A DNA stretch of 64,000 nt from Halococcus sediminicola (lineage in GTDB: Archaea > Halobacteriota > Halobacteria > Halobacteriales > Halococcaceae). Positions within the stretch are counted from its first letter, which is position 1, and every line of letters begins with the position of its first letter. The notes under the pieces are model-generated. The model worked only from the letters and a program-made list of their open reading frames with translations, ran no database searches and had not been told where the DNA came from. Below are positions 8,601 through 18,355 of this stretch, piece after piece. The translations under genes were made by a program, and so were the position numbers. Location of the stretch: positions 62,001-126,000 of the forward strand of contig NZ_BBMP01000007.1 of the NCBI RefSeq assembly GCF_000755245.1, read 5' to 3'.

Positions 8601-9368
8601 ATGCAAGAGCAGCAAGCCGAACGTCGGGATGGTCGGTCGTGGTGGCGAGTCGGTTGCGTCAGCGTCGTCGCCCTGTGTCTCCTGGCCGCGGGTCTCGCGG
8701 CGGCCAGCGGTGGTCCAGCAGCGAGTATCGATGCGTCCGCACAGCAACAGGTCCAGCAGTCGACGCCGAATACCGTGACCATCCGGAGCACGGGCGAGGA
8801 GCGCGTCTTCTATTCGGTTTCGGTGAACGGCAGCATCGAGCCGGGATCGGGAGCCGACCTCACGGGCGCGGAACAGCCGGATTCGGTCAATGGCACCACG
8901 GCCTCCGGGTCGACCGCTCAGGGCGGCGTCGACAACTTCACGTTTCGCGGGCGGATCACCGCGCTGAACGTCTCCGGCGGGCCAGTGGAGGTCTCGGTCA
9001 ACGGGAGACAGGTCGACCCGGCGACGTTCCCACAGTCCACAACTGCTGCCTCGTCGACAGCGACCCCGACGCGGACGCCGACATCCACGCCGACGCAAAC
9101 GCGGACGCCGACGGCCACGGCAACGCGGACACCGACGGCAACGCGAACGCCGACCCCGACGCCCGCATCACCCTCGACGACCACGGCCGCCCCGTCCGCG
9201 ACGCCGACGGCATCGCCGACCCCGTCCGAAACGACGAACACGACCACACAGCCCCAGGAGGGCGAGAGTGGCGGCGTTCTCGGGTCGATCAGTCTGTTCA
9301 CCGTTGTCGGCACGCTGTTGCTCGTCGTGTTCGCGATCCTGGCGCTGGTCGCTCGCTACAACGACTGA
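8601..9368 (+). CDS. Secreted/surface protein with Thr-Pro-rich stalk and C-terminal membrane anchor
   Basis: Predicted 255-residue surface protein. It has an N-terminal signal-like segment (WWRVGCVSVVALCLLAAGLAAA, about 14-35) and an extracellular domain of about 110 residues with several NxS/T sites (NGS, NGT, NFT, NVS). Then comes a low-complexity stalk of about 85 residues made of TPT, TRT and TAT units, and a final hydrophobic helix (SISLFTVVGTLLLVVFAILALVA) followed by a short basic/polar tail. The stalk is the pattern of O-glycosylated spacers in haloarchaeal cell-surface proteins. No PGF archaeosortase motif is present. Starts at 8553 or 8556 are also possible. Function unknown. Confidence 0.7.
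   Translation: MQEQQAERRDGRSWWRVGCVSVVALCLLAAGLAAASGGPAASIDASAQQQVQQSTPNTVTIRSTGEERVFYSVSVNGSIEPGSGADLTGAEQPDSVNGTTASGSTAQGGVDNFTFRGRITALNVSGGPVEVSVNGRQVDPATFPQSTTAASSTATPTRTPTSTPTQTRTPTATATRTPTATRTPTPTPASPSTTTAAPSATPTASPTPSETTNTTTQPQEGESGGVLGSISLFTVVGTLLLVVFAILALVARYND
9057..9180 (+). repeat. Low-complexity acg-ccg-acg repeat encoding the Thr/Pro stalk
   Basis: An irregular tandem of units such as acgccgacg, acgcggacg and acggcaacg encodes TPT/TRT/TAT repeats of the surface protein stalk. This kind of tract is prone to length change by slippage. Confidence 0.6.
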
Positions 9369-9424
9369 ACGCTACCGGAGCCGGATCCATCGATCGAGTT
9401 TGAAAAACCGGGTGTACGCTCGCA

Positions 9425-11005
9425 CTACGTGATCGGGTCGTCACACGCGTGACCGACGACCTCGTCGAGCCGGCCGGTGGCCACCAACTCCGCTGCGACC
9501 TCGATATCGCGGTGGAGCGGCCGGTCGGCGTCGAGCGGCGGCACGTGTTCGCGGATCGCGTCGTAGGCCGCGTCGGTGCCCGTTCCAGGAGCAAGCGCGT
9601 CGTCGACGAACTCCATCGCCTGCGCGCCACAGAGCAGTTCGATGCCCACCACCGTCAGCGCGTTCTCGACGGCGGTGCGGGCGTTGAGCGCGCTCTGGGT
9701 GCTCATGCTCACGTGATCCTCCTGGCCGCCGCTCACGGGCGTGCTGTCCGTCGATGGCGCTCCCAGCGACCGGTTTTCGTTGACGAGCGCGGCGGCGCTG
9801 TACTGGACGATCATGTAGCCAGAGCTCACGCCGCTCTCGGGCGTGAGAAAGGGCGGGAGATGCTCTTCCTGGAGGTTCGGGTTGAGCAGTCGGTCGACAC
9901 GGCGTTCGGCGATGGCGGCGAGGTCCGTGAGCACGTTCGTGGCGTAATCCAGCCGGAGCGCGAGCGGCGCGCCGTGGAAGTTGCCGCCCGAGAGCACACC
10001 CACCGATTCGGTACCGCTCGCGCGGTCGTCGACGGCGCTGCCGGGGAAGACGAGCGGGTTGTCGGTCGCGCTGTTGAGTTCGACCTCGACCGCCTCGCGC
10101 AGGTGGGCGATTGCGTCGCGCGCCGCGCCGTGGACCTGGGGGAGACAGCGGATCGAGTAGGCGTCCTGGACGCGGTCGCAGTTGCGGTGGGATTCGACGA
10201 TCTCCGAATCGGCGGTGAGGGCTCGCACGTTGCGCGCGCTCGCGGCCTGTCCCGCGTGTGGGCGCACGTCCTGGATCGCCGGATCGCAGGCGGCGGTCGT
10301 CCCCATCGAGACCTCCGTGGTGAGTGCGCCCGCCACATCAGCACCGCGGAGCGCACGCTCGGCATCGACGACACAGAGCGCGGCCAGCCCCACCGTGAGC
10401 TGCGTGCCGTTGATGAGCGCCAGCCCCTCTTTCGCCCCGAGCGAGAGCGGTTCGAGACCGGCCCGTGCGAGCGCCGCCTCGCCGTCGAGGCGCTCGCCGT
10501 CCACTTCGGCAGTTCCCTCGCCGAGCAACACGAGCGCCTGGTGGGCTAGCGGCGCGAGATCGCCGCTCGCGCCGAGGCTGCCGCGGGATTTGACGACCGG
10601 CTGTACACCCCGATTGAGCATCGTCAGGAGATGGTCGACGACGACCTCGCGGATGCCCGAATAGCCCTTCACGAGCGCGTTGATCCTGGTGAGCAGCATC
10701 GTGCGCACCTCCGCGCGTTCGAGTTCGCGGCCCACGCCCGAGGCGTGACTCCGAATCAGGTTGGTCTGGAGCCGTTCGCGCTCGCTCTCGGGAACCCGTT
10801 CGGTCACGAGCTGGCCGAACCCCGTGTTCAGCCCGTAAACCGTCTCGTTGCTGTCGAGGACGTCCTCGACGCGCGCCCTGGATTCCCGGACGTCCTCGCG
10901 CGCGGAATCGGCGATGACCACCTCCCTGTCATCGCGGGCGACCGCGGCGACGTCCTCCGGCGTGAGCGATTCGCCGTCGAGGACGACGGGTTCGTGCTCG
11001 CTCAT
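9425..11005 (-). CDS. hutH: Histidine ammonia-lyase
   Basis: Predicted 526-residue enzyme that deaminates L-histidine to urocanate and ammonia, the first step of histidine breakdown. The MIO prosthetic group would form from Ala146-Ser147-Gly148 in GSLGASGDLAPL. The active-site region YGLNTGFGQL (about 57-66), with its tyrosine, is intact. The length is typical (about 510-530). It is the last gene of the hut operon; its ATG overlaps the hutI stop by 4 bases (ATGA), implying translational coupling. Confidence 0.97.
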   Translation of the reverse strand: MSEHEPVVLDGESLTPEDVAAVARDDREVVIADSAREDVRESRARVEDVLDSNETVYGLNTGFGQLVTERVPESERERLQTNLIRSHASGVGRELERAEVRTMLLTRINALVKGYSGIREVVVDHLLTMLNRGVQPVVKSRGSLGASGDLAPLAHQALVLLGEGTAEVDGERLDGEAALARAGLEPLSLGAKEGLALINGTQLTVGLAALCVVDAERALRGADVAGALTTEVSMGTTAACDPAIQDVRPHAGQAASARNVRALTADSEIVESHRNCDRVQDAYSIRCLPQVHGAARDAIAHLREAVEVELNSATDNPLVFPGSAVDDRASGTESVGVLSGGNFHGAPLALRLDYATNVLTDLAAIAERRVDRLLNPNLQEEHLPPFLTPESGVSSGYMIVQYSAAALVNENRSLGAPSTDSTPVSGGQEDHVSMSTQSALNARTAVENALTVVGIELLCGAQAMEFVDDALAPGTGTDAAYDAIREHVPPLDADRPLHRDIEVAAELVATGRLDEVVGHACDDPIT

Positions 11006-12234
11006 CGCTGCCCTCCGTGGACGGGTTCGCCGTCCTTGAGCACCGTTTCGACGGTGTTCACGCCGAAATTGTAGGGGACCTGGACGTGCGACGGCCCGTC
11101 GACGATCGCCACGTCGGCGGGCATCCCCTCACGGAGCGTGCCCACCTCGCCCGCACGATCGAGCGCGCGTGCGCCGCCGTGCGTGCCGGCGACGAGCGCC
11201 TCGGCGGGCGTCATCCCCATCCCGACACAGGCGAGTGCGATCGCGAATCCCATGCTCTGGGAGTGACAGTTCGGGTTGAAATCGGTGGCGACGGCAACCG
11301 ATCTGCCCTCGTCGAGAAACGCCCGCGCATCCGCGTAGTCCGCGCCGAGCGAGAACGCAGTACCAGGAAGGAGCACTGGCGTGACGCCAGCCTCGGCGAG
11401 CGCAGCGCGGTCCTCGGCGTTCGCGTGGAGGAGGTGGTCGGCGCTCGCCGCGCCCACCTCGGCCGCGAGCTGCGCGCCGCCGAGTCGGACGAACTCCTCG
11501 GCGTGGACCTTCGGCGTGAGTCCGTGGTCCATTCCGGCGTCGAGCACCCGTCTGGACTGTTCGGCAGAGAAAACGTCCTCCTCGCAGAAGACGTCGCAGA
11601 ACTCGGCAATGTCCTGGTCGGCGACCGCGGGGAGCTGGTCGTCGATCACCCGGTCGGTGTATGACTCGGCATCACTCTCCTCGGGCACGGCGTGGGCACC
11701 CATGAACGTCGGCACGACGTCGATCGGATGCTGCTCGTCGGCGTGCCGAATCACGTCGAGCATCCGCAGTTCGGTCTCCGTGTCGAGCCCGTAGCCGGAT
11801 TTGATCTCGACGGTCGTGGTGCCGTGGGCACACATCGTATCGAGATGGGGGAGCAGGTTCGCGAGGAGTTCGTCGTCGCTCGCCTCGCGGACGGCGCTCA
11901 CGGTTCTGAGGATGCCCCCACCCTCGGCGAGGATGTCCTGGTACCGCTCGCCACCGAGTTTCGCCGCGAACTCGTCGGAGCGATCGCCCGCGAACAGACC
12001 GTGCGTATGAGCATCGACGAATCCAGGAATTACGCTTTGCCCACTCGCATCGATCGCGTGCGTGGCGTTCTCCGTGGGATACTCGTCGGTGATCTCATCG
12101 CTTGGGCCGACTGCGGCCACGCGGCCGTCGGTGACGGCGATGGCGGCGTTCTCGTATCGTTCGAGCGGTGCGTCCGTTCCCGGTCCGGCGACGATCTCGT
12201 TCGCGTCGTGGATTACTGTCGTGAGTTCAGTCAT
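11002..12234 (-). CDS. hutI: Imidazolonepropionase
   Basis: Predicted 410-residue amidohydrolase-superfamily metalloenzyme. It opens the imidazolone ring to give N-formimidoyl-L-glutamate, the third step of the Hut pathway. The metal-binding DAHTH motif is at residues 74-78, after IPGFVD. HAEEF and ATDFNPN in the second half match other conserved metal and substrate segments. The start is set by the ATGA overlap with the hutG stop at 12231-12234; a longer in-frame extension to 12327 would lie inside hutG. The end overlaps the hutH start by 4 bases. Confidence 0.96.
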   Translation of the reverse strand: MTELTTVIHDANEIVAGPGTDAPLERYENAAIAVTDGRVAAVGPSDEITDEYPTENATHAIDASGQSVIPGFVDAHTHGLFAGDRSDEFAAKLGGERYQDILAEGGGILRTVSAVREASDDELLANLLPHLDTMCAHGTTTVEIKSGYGLDTETELRMLDVIRHADEQHPIDVVPTFMGAHAVPEESDAESYTDRVIDDQLPAVADQDIAEFCDVFCEEDVFSAEQSRRVLDAGMDHGLTPKVHAEEFVRLGGAQLAAEVGAASADHLLHANAEDRAALAEAGVTPVLLPGTAFSLGADYADARAFLDEGRSVAVATDFNPNCHSQSMGFAIALACVGMGMTPAEALVAGTHGGARALDRAGEVGTLREGMPADVAIVDGPSHVQVPYNFGVNTVETVLKDGEPVHGGQR

Positions 12235-13151
12235 GATCGATCTCCGTCGTACGCACTGAGAAAGTGAGCGATCGCTCGCGCGCCCGCGGCGGCGGTCAGG
12301 TTTCCAGAATCGAGCGACGGCGCACACTCGACGACCTCGAAGCCTGCCACGCGATCGTCGGCCGCGACGATTCGAAGCATGCGGAACAGTTCGCGCGTCG
12401 TGAGTCCACCAGGAGTGGGTGCGCTCACGCCCGGTGCAGCCGTCGCGTCGAGCACGTCGAGGTCCACGCTGACGTAGACCGTATCGACCTCAGCCATCGC
12501 ATCGAGCGCGCGCTCGGCAGCGCTCTCGACATCCTCGCCGACCGCCTCGCTCGTGACGATCTCGCCGCCCTGGTAATCGACGTAGTCGGCATACGCCGTC
12601 GAGGTCTCGAAGTGGCGCGCGCCGACGCAGGCGTAGGCGTCGAGCCCTGCCTCGTGGAGTTGTCGGTACGGTGTCCCGCTGGTTGGCTCGCCGCGAACTT
12701 CGCGGCAGTCGAGGTGCGCGTCGAAGTTGACGATGCCGAGCGACCCGGTGAAAAGTGGGGCAGCGTTCGGATATGTGAGCGAGTTGTCGCCGCCGAGGAA
12801 GATCGGCAGCGTGTCGCTCGTGTGGATCTCGCGAGTCGTCTCGCGGGCCGATTCCTGGACCGCACCGACGTCGCCATCCGAAACCTCGACGTCACCGAGA
12901 TCGCCGATCGATTTGACGGGTCCCGCACCGAAGCGATGGGTCTTGATCCCGGCGAGCGCCTCGCGGAGCGCTCCGGGACCCTCGCGTGCGCCACGTCGGC
13001 CGATCACTGCACCGTCGTACGGTTCGCCGATCAGAACAGCGTCGAACGCATCGGCCTCGTCGAGGGTCGTCGGTTCGACGACATCGCCGAACTGCTCGTC
13101 GTTCGGGTCGTCGGAGGGACCGTTCCAGACCGGTGGCTCGCGCAGGCTCAT
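12231..13151 (-). CDS. hutG: Formimidoylglutamase (ureohydrolase family)
   Basis: Predicted 306-residue ureohydrolase-fold enzyme, expected to convert N-formimidoyl-L-glutamate to L-glutamate and formamide. Mn-binding motifs are NFDAHLD (D144, H146, D148) and SVDLDVLD (D230, D232). The first ligand motif reads GGDNS (N123) where arginases have GGDHS; I believe some HutG proteins share this Asn, but I could not check. Being in the hut operon makes HutG far more likely than agmatinase. It overlaps hutU upstream and hutI downstream by 4 bases each (ATGA). Confidence 0.94.
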   Translation of the reverse strand: MSLREPPVWNGPSDDPNDEQFGDVVEPTTLDEADAFDAVLIGEPYDGAVIGRRGAREGPGALREALAGIKTHRFGAGPVKSIGDLGDVEVSDGDVGAVQESARETTREIHTSDTLPIFLGGDNSLTYPNAAPLFTGSLGIVNFDAHLDCREVRGEPTSGTPYRQLHEAGLDAYACVGARHFETSTAYADYVDYQGGEIVTSEAVGEDVESAAERALDAMAEVDTVYVSVDLDVLDATAAPGVSAPTPGGLTTRELFRMLRIVAADDRVAGFEVVECAPSLDSGNLTAAAGARAIAHFLSAYDGDRS

Positions 13152-14884
13152 CGTCGGTCCCGCATCGGCACGGGTACGTCGGACTGGTTGGCCTCGTCGA
13201 GTGCGTCCTCGTAGCCCGCGTCGGCGTGGCGGATCACACCCATTCCTGGATCGGTCGTGAACACACGCTCGGCCTTCTCGGCGGCGAGCTCCGAGCCGTC
13301 GAGCACGACGTGGTTGTTCGTGTGGAGCGCGTTGCCGATGCCGACGCCGCCGCCGTCGTGGACGCTTACGATGTCCGCGCCCGCCGCGCAGTTCAGCAGC
13401 GCGTTGAGGATGGGCCAGTCGGCGACCGCGTCGGTGCCGTCTTTCATGGCCTCGGTCTCGCGGTGCGGGCTGGCGACGCTACCCGCGTCGAGGTGGTCAC
13501 GGGTGACGACGATCGGCGCGCTGATCTCGCCGTCGGCGACCAACTCGTTGATGCGAAGCGCAAAGCGTGCGCGCTCGGTGAGTCCTTCGTCAGCGGTCTC
13601 GTATCCGAGCCAACAAACCCGCGAGGGGAGCCCCTGAAACGATACTCGTTCGTGGGCGAGCTCGATCCAGCGGGTGAGCGAGTCGTTTTCGGGGAACAGT
13701 TCAGTAACTGCCTCGTCTGTACGGTGGATGTCGGCAGGATCGCCCGACAGCGCCGCCCAGCGGAACGGCCCGCGACCGCGGCAGAACATCGGGCGGATAT
13801 ATGCGGGAACGAATCCAGGGAAGTCGAACCCATCCTCGCGCCCGCGGTGGTCCTCGACCTGCCCGCGGAGGTTGTTGCCGTACTCGAAAGCGACCGCGCC
13901 CTTCTCTTGGAGGTCGAGGATGGCGTCGACGTGGCGCTCCATCGTGTCGAGACTCTCCTGGATGTAGCGCTCGGAGTCCGACTCCCGGAGGTCATCAGCC
14001 TCTGCAACCGAATATCCGCTCGGGTAGTACCCCTCCAGTTCGTCGTGGGCGCTCGTCTGATCGGTCACGATGTCGGGAACGAACTCGCGCTCGGCCATCG
14101 CCTCGAGCATGTCCGCGACGTTCATCTCGACGGCAACGCTGTACGGCTCGCCCGCTGCGGCCGCCTCGGTGGCAGCGTCGAGCGCCTCGTCGAGGGTTTC
14201 GGCGCGCTCCATCAGATAGTCGGTCTCCAGCCGGCGTTCGATCCGGTGGGCATCCACCTCGGCGACGATACACACGCCCTTGTTCATCGTGACCGCGAGC
14301 GGCTGTGCACCGCTCATCCCGCCGAGTCCACCGGTAGCGACGATCTTCCCTTCGAGATCGTCGTCGTATTCCTGGCGGCCGAGTTCGGCAAGCGTCTCGT
14401 AGGTTCCCTGCAGGATTCCCTGCGTGCCGATGTACGCCCACGAGCCGGCGGTCATCTGGCCGTACATGATCTTCCCCTCGGCTTCGAGTTCGTGGAAGTG
14501 CTTCCAGCTGTCCCATTTGCCCACCAGATTCGAGTTGGCGATCAGTACCCGGGGCGCGCGCTCGTGGGTCGGGAACCGACCGACGGGCTTGCCCGACTGC
14601 ACGAGTAAGGTTTCCTCGTCACCCAGCTCGCGCAACTCGTCGAGGATTGCGTCGTAGGCGTCCCAGTTTCGGGCCGCTCTTCCTGTCCCGCCATAGACCA
14701 CGAGATCTTCGGGTTTTTCGGCTACCTCGGGGTCGAGGTTGTTGTTCAACATTCGGAGGGCGGCCTCCTGACGCCAGCCCTCGCACTCGATGTCGGTGCC
14801 CGTCGGCGCACCCCGATACTCGCGCCACTGCGCCGACGGCTCGCCGATGCCGGTGTCGGCCGATGCGGGTTCTTGCTCGCTCAT
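13148..14884 (-). CDS. hutU: Urocanate hydratase
   Basis: Predicted 578-residue urocanase, which adds water across urocanate to form imidazolonepropionate using tightly bound NAD+ as an electrophile. It has the NAD-binding stretch [15 protein letters not shown] (about residues 180-194), long conserved blocks such as [12 protein letters not shown], and the C-terminal [23 protein letters not shown] region; family length is about 550-580. It is first in the operon hutU-hutG-hutI-hutH. The ATG at 14884 ([10 protein letters not shown]) is chosen because a TATA box lies about 59 bases upstream; the in-frame extension to 15019 would include that promoter. Confidence 0.96.
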   Translation of the reverse strand: MSEQEPASADTGIGEPSAQWREYRGAPTGTDIECEGWRQEAALRMLNNNLDPEVAEKPEDLVVYGGTGRAARNWDAYDAILDELRELGDEETLLVQSGKPVGRFPTHERAPRVLIANSNLVGKWDSWKHFHELEAEGKIMYGQMTAGSWAYIGTQGILQGTYETLAELGRQEYDDDLEGKIVATGGLGGMSGAQPLAVTMNKGVCIVAEVDAHRIERRLETDYLMERAETLDEALDAATEAAAAGEPYSVAVEMNVADMLEAMAEREFVPDIVTDQTSAHDELEGYYPSGYSVAEADDLRESDSERYIQESLDTMERHVDAILDLQEKGAVAFEYGNNLRGQVEDHRGREDGFDFPGFVPAYIRPMFCRGRGPFRWAALSGDPADIHRTDEAVTELFPENDSLTRWIELAHERVSFQGLPSRVCWLGYETADEGLTERARFALRINELVADGEISAPIVVTRDHLDAGSVASPHRETEAMKDGTDAVADWPILNALLNCAAGADIVSVHDGGGVGIGNALHTNNHVVLDGSELAAEKAERVFTTDPGMGVIRHADAGYEDALDEANQSDVPVPMRDRR

Positions 14885-15276
14885 CGTTCTGTCTATGTCA
14901 ACGAGCCACGAGACGATTGCCCCTCCAAGTGGCGGACATTTTATAACGGGTCTCGAAGTTGAGGTTACATTTCCAGGAGACGACAAACCGGCGATGTGAG
15001 AGGTCGGGGTGGTGGGCATATGAATACCACTCCACTTGGCAGTATGCCATCCTTGATCACTCTGTGAGAACGGAGTGCTATGCGAACGACTGCCGAACGA
15101 CGAGCGCGTGCACTGACTTATCGGCCCGACGCGAAACGATGGCTGCCGTCGGTTGCGGAGTCGGCAGCGACCGTAAGATCGGCCTACCGCATCGCCGGCA
15201 GCGATTCTCCCGGCTGGCGACGACGCGGGCGAAGTGGGAAGTCATTTAGTGAGACCACCGCGGACGAACGACACGA
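14885..15276. other. Divergent regulatory region between hutU and nhaC
   Basis: This 392-base gap carries the hut promoter at its left end and a weak TATA-like catttagt (15243-15250), about 30 bases before the nhaC start, at its right end. Between them is a short inverted repeat (CACTC, about 15059-15063, and GAGTG, about 15075-15079). The open frames here give Arg-rich, non-haloarchaeal sequence and I do not call a gene. Confidence 0.45.
14937..14948 (-). promoter_or_regulatory. TATA box of the hut operon
   Basis: On the minus strand CGTTATAAAATG is centred about 59 bases before the hutU ATG, predicting transcription start near 14916 and a short leader of roughly 30 bases. It is the only strong promoter visible for the four hut genes. 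Confidence 0.6.
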
Positions 15277-16749
15277 ATGGTAGCGTTCGAACCGCGACTG
15301 TTCGCGGACATCGCGCCCGACGAACGGCCGTCGCTCGTCGAATCGCTCGTCCCGGTCGCGGCGATGATACTCTTTCTCAGCGTCGGTATCGTGGCGCTCG
15401 GTCTCGACCCGCAGTTCCCGCTCGTCTGGGGCATCGCCTTCACCGGACTGTTCGTCCACTATCGGCTCGGGTTCTCGTGGGCGGAGCTGTACGACGGCAT
15501 CACCGACAGCATCCTGATGGGAATGCGAGTCATCCTCATCATGTTCGTCGTCTACGCGCTCGTCTCGACGTGGATCGAGGCCGGGACCATCCCCGGACTG
15601 ATGTACTACGGGCTTGATCTGCTCACACCGGCGATATTCCTGCCGCTGACCGCCGTGCTCGCCGCCATCGTCTCCTTTTCGGTCGGCTCGTCCTGGACCA
15701 CCGCGGGCACGCTCGGCGTCGCCTTCATCGGTATCGGCTCCGGGCTCGGCATCCCCGCCCCGATGACCGCCGGGGCCATCCTCTCTGGGGCGTACACCGG
15801 TGACAAGCAGTCGCCGCTGTCCGACACGACGAACCTCGCGGCCGGCGTGACCAACACCGGTCTCTACGAGCACATCAACGCGATGCGCGCCGGGACGTTC
15901 GTGGCGTTCGGTCTCTCGGTCGTGCTCTATATCGTCCTCGGGCTGAGCGCCTCCGGGGCCATCCCGGCCGGGCGCGTCGCGGCGATTCAGGGGGCCATCG
16001 AGGGTTCCTATACCGTGACGCCGCTCGTTTTCGCCCCGTTGATCGTCACCTTCGGTCTCGCCATCTACGGGATCCCGGCACTCCCCACCCTCGGGACGGG
16101 CGTCTTCGCGGGTGCGCTCACCTCGGTGGTCGTCCAAGGAACTGGATTCGCCGCCGCGTGGTCGACCGCCCAGTCCGGCACGGCTCCCGAGACCGGGATG
16201 CAACTCGTCGATGGGTTGCTCGAAAGCGGCGGGCTGCTCGGCGGCGCGTGGATCGTCACGATCGCCCTCGCCGCGCTCGCGCTCGGGGGCATCCTCGAAC
16301 GAACGGGGATCCTCGCCGTGCTCGCCCACCACCTCGGTCGGCTGAGTCGCGGTGTGGCGAGCCTCACCGGCGTGACGGCGGTCTCAGCCGTGGCGATGAA
16401 CATGCTCGCCGCCGAGCAGTACATCAGCATCGTCGTCCCGGGGATGACCCTCAGAAATCTCTACCGCGAACAGGGCCTGAAGAGCAAGAACCTCTCTCGC
16501 GCCGTCGAGGCCGCCGGAACGACGACGGCCGCGCTCATCCCGTGGGGCAGCGGCGGGCTGTTCATGGCCGGCACCCTCGGCGTCTCGACGCTCTCGTACG
16601 CTCCCTACTACTTCTTCGGCTTCCTCTCGCCGCTCGTCCTCCTGCTGATGGGCGTCACCGGCTGGCAGATCGCCTACGAGGACCCGGAGCAAGCCGGCGA
16701 CGGTGCCACGACGAACGCGGAGAGCACAGCCCCCGCCGGCGAGGATTGA
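15277..16749 (+). CDS. nhaC: NhaC-family Na+/H+ antiporter
   Basis: Predicted 490-residue polytopic membrane protein of the NhaC antiporter family, with about eleven to twelve hydrophobic segments. The diagnostic region SFSVGSSWTTAGTLG (about residues 133-147) and SGAYTGDKQSPLSDTTNLA (about 170-188) match the NhaC core with its conserved acidic residues. Related NhaC-type carriers also exchange organic acids or amino acids, so a role in importing histidine or a related compound beside the divergent hut operon cannot be excluded. Family assignment is firm; substrate is inferred. Confidence 0.87.
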   Translation: MVAFEPRLFADIAPDERPSLVESLVPVAAMILFLSVGIVALGLDPQFPLVWGIAFTGLFVHYRLGFSWAELYDGITDSILMGMRVILIMFVVYALVSTWIEAGTIPGLMYYGLDLLTPAIFLPLTAVLAAIVSFSVGSSWTTAGTLGVAFIGIGSGLGIPAPMTAGAILSGAYTGDKQSPLSDTTNLAAGVTNTGLYEHINAMRAGTFVAFGLSVVLYIVLGLSASGAIPAGRVAAIQGAIEGSYTVTPLVFAPLIVTFGLAIYGIPALPTLGTGVFAGALTSVVVQGTGFAAAWSTAQSGTAPETGMQLVDGLLESGGLLGGAWIVTIALAALALGGILERTGILAVLAHHLGRLSRGVASLTGVTAVSAVAMNMLAAEQYISIVVPGMTLRNLYREQGLKSKNLSRAVEAAGTTTAALIPWGSGGLFMAGTLGVSTLSYAPYYFFGFLSPLVLLLMGVTGWQIAYEDPEQAGDGATTNAESTAPAGED

Positions 16750-16834
16750 AGATTGGTGAGCGGTCTCGGGTCTGACCGAACACCGTCGCGACGAATCACG
16801 GACGGGTTCCACCGCTCGCCCGCCGAGCGGGCGG

Positions 16835-17539
16835 CTATACCGATGCCGTGAGACCACCGTCGACGCGGACGTTCTGTCCGGTGACGTAGCTCGCGGCGGG
16901 CGAAACGAGATACGCGACCGTGTCGGCTATCTCGGCGGTCTCGGCAGGTCGCCCCATCGGAATCCGTTCTCTCGTCTCTTCGTCGATTTCGTAGCTATCG
17001 ACGAAGCCGGGCAGTACGGCGTTCATCCGGATTCCGTCCGCCGCGTTCCGGTCGGCGTAGAGTTTGGTGAAGCTCCCGAGTCCGGCCCGGAGCACCGACG
17101 AAACGGGGAACGTGCTCGACGGCTCGAACGCCGAAAACGTGGAGACGTTCACGATGGTTCCACCACCCTGCTCGCGCATGATGGGCGTCACGAGCCGCGC
17201 CATGCGGACGGCGTTCAACAGCACGAGGTCCAGCCCCTCGTGCCACTCCTCGTCGGTGATGTCGAGGAGGTCGCCGGAGGCGGGATGACCCGTGTTGTTC
17301 ACCACGGCGTCGATGCGACCGTAGCGCTCGTGAGTCGTCTCGACGAGCGCCGCCAGATCGTCGGGGTCCGTCACGGAGCCTTCGAACCCGTCCCCGCCGA
17401 GGTCGTTCGCCACTTCGACGGCGCTGCCCGACCGCGACAGCAAGACCGGCGTGTATCCGTCCTCGTTCAGTCGTCGCGCGCATGCCTCGCCGATGCCGCT
17501 TCCCGCAGCCGTCACCACGGCGGTTTTCTCGTCGACCAT
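16835..17539 (-). CDS. Atypical short-chain dehydrogenase/reductase lacking Tyr-Lys
   Basis: Predicted 234-residue SDR with the Rossmann motif TAAGSGIG (about 10-17), NNTG (81-84) and a normal C-terminal VTGQNVRVDGG segment. The catalytic YxxxK is not there: where SDRs have Y-x-x-x-K after the serine strand, this protein has S147-S-V-L-R151. Such S/N-x-x-x-R variants are known in a divergent SDR branch annotated as oxoacyl-ACP reductases, whose activity is unclear. The ATG at 17539 gives a standard start directly before the first strand. It is divergent from the Bat-type regulator. Confidence 0.82.
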   Translation of the reverse strand: MVDEKTAVVTAAGSGIGEACARRLNEDGYTPVLLSRSGSAVEVANDLGGDGFEGSVTDPDDLAALVETTHERYGRIDAVVNNTGHPASGDLLDITDEEWHEGLDLVLLNAVRMARLVTPIMREQGGGTIVNVSTFSAFEPSSTFPVSSVLRAGLGSFTKLYADRNAADGIRMNAVLPGFVDSYEIDEETRERIPMGRPAETAEIADTVAYLVSPAASYVTGQNVRVDGGLTASV

Positions 17540-17701
17540 GCGTGAAGTGAAACGACCAGTGGCAATATACTGCCGGTCGAGTCGATTTCCGTCACTCTTC
17601 ACTTCCTTCACCCTTCCCCACCCCTCGCCCCCTCGTCTCCTCGTCCCCTCCCCCTCTCCACGCGGTGGGACGTTTATGTGCACGTGGTCGCTTTTCGACG
17701 C

Positions 17702-18355
17702 ATGCACGAGGCGACCTTCCGCATCGAGGGCGACGGAGCCTACGCTGCAGCGACCGCCGGCACGAACGCCCGCGTCGAACTGTGGTGTAACGATCACTGC
17801 GACCTCCTCTACGTCGCGGGCGGCGCGACCGAGGCGATACTCGCCCACGTCCGCGAGGCGGTCGGTGTACAGGAGCGTCTCCAGCGACCCGAGGAGCTGG
17901 TCGTCGTCACGGCCGACTGCCTGAAACGCCACGAGGGGAACCTCATCGAGACGTATCTCGCGCGCCACGACTGTCTGCTCCTCCCGCCGTTGCGCTACGC
18001 CGACGGCGCGAAATCCTGTCGCGTGCTCGCGCTCGACCCGACGAACCTCACGGCATGCTACCGTGACCTCCTCGACGATGGGTTCTCGGTCTCGGTCGAG
18101 CGCACGCGCGAGATCGAGACGGTGACCCACGACGCGCCGTTGCTCACCCTCGACGGCGTGCTCCCCGACCTCTCAGCGCGCCAGCGTGAGACGCTCACGA
18201 CCGCCCACGAGCGCGGCTACTACGAGATCCCGCGGCGGACGACCACCGCCGAGATAGCCGCCGCGATCGGCGTGGAACGGCGCACCGCCGAGGAGCATCT
18301 CCGACGGGCGGAGAACAAACTCGTGGCGGCGATGCTGGAGTACGTGCGTGCTTAG
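17702..18355 (+). CDS. Bat-type helix-turn-helix regulator
   Basis: Predicted 217-residue regulator of the haloarchaeal bacterio-opsin-activator-like family. The N-terminal about 150 residues form a sensor-like domain with several cysteines (C29, C34, C70, C87). The C-terminal HTH_10 domain begins at LSARQRETLTTAHERGYYEIPRR and continues through TTAEIAAAIGVERRTAEEHLRRAENKL. No PAS or GAF domain is present. It lies 162 bases from the divergent atypical SDR, a candidate target, and its end overlaps the YjiH gene by 4 bases convergently. The ATG at 17702 is preferred over 17678. Confidence 0.85.
   Translation: MHEATFRIEGDGAYAAATAGTNARVELWCNDHCDLLYVAGGATEAILAHVREAVGVQERLQRPEELVVVTADCLKRHEGNLIETYLARHDCLLLPPLRYADGAKSCRVLALDPTNLTACYRDLLDDGFSVSVERTREIETVTHDAPLLTLDGVLPDLSARQRETLTTAHERGYYEIPRRTTTAEIAAAIGVERRTAEEHLRRAENKLVAAMLEYVRA

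Noticed and set aside
9057..9180. Possible CRISPR-like or tandem regulatory repeat
   Set aside because: The repeats are short, irregular and in frame with the surface-protein gene, simply encoding its Thr/Pro stalk.
15080..15283. 67-residue Arg-rich frame before nhaC
   Set aside because: Composition is unlike haloarchaeal proteins, and it overlaps the nhaC start and promoter area.
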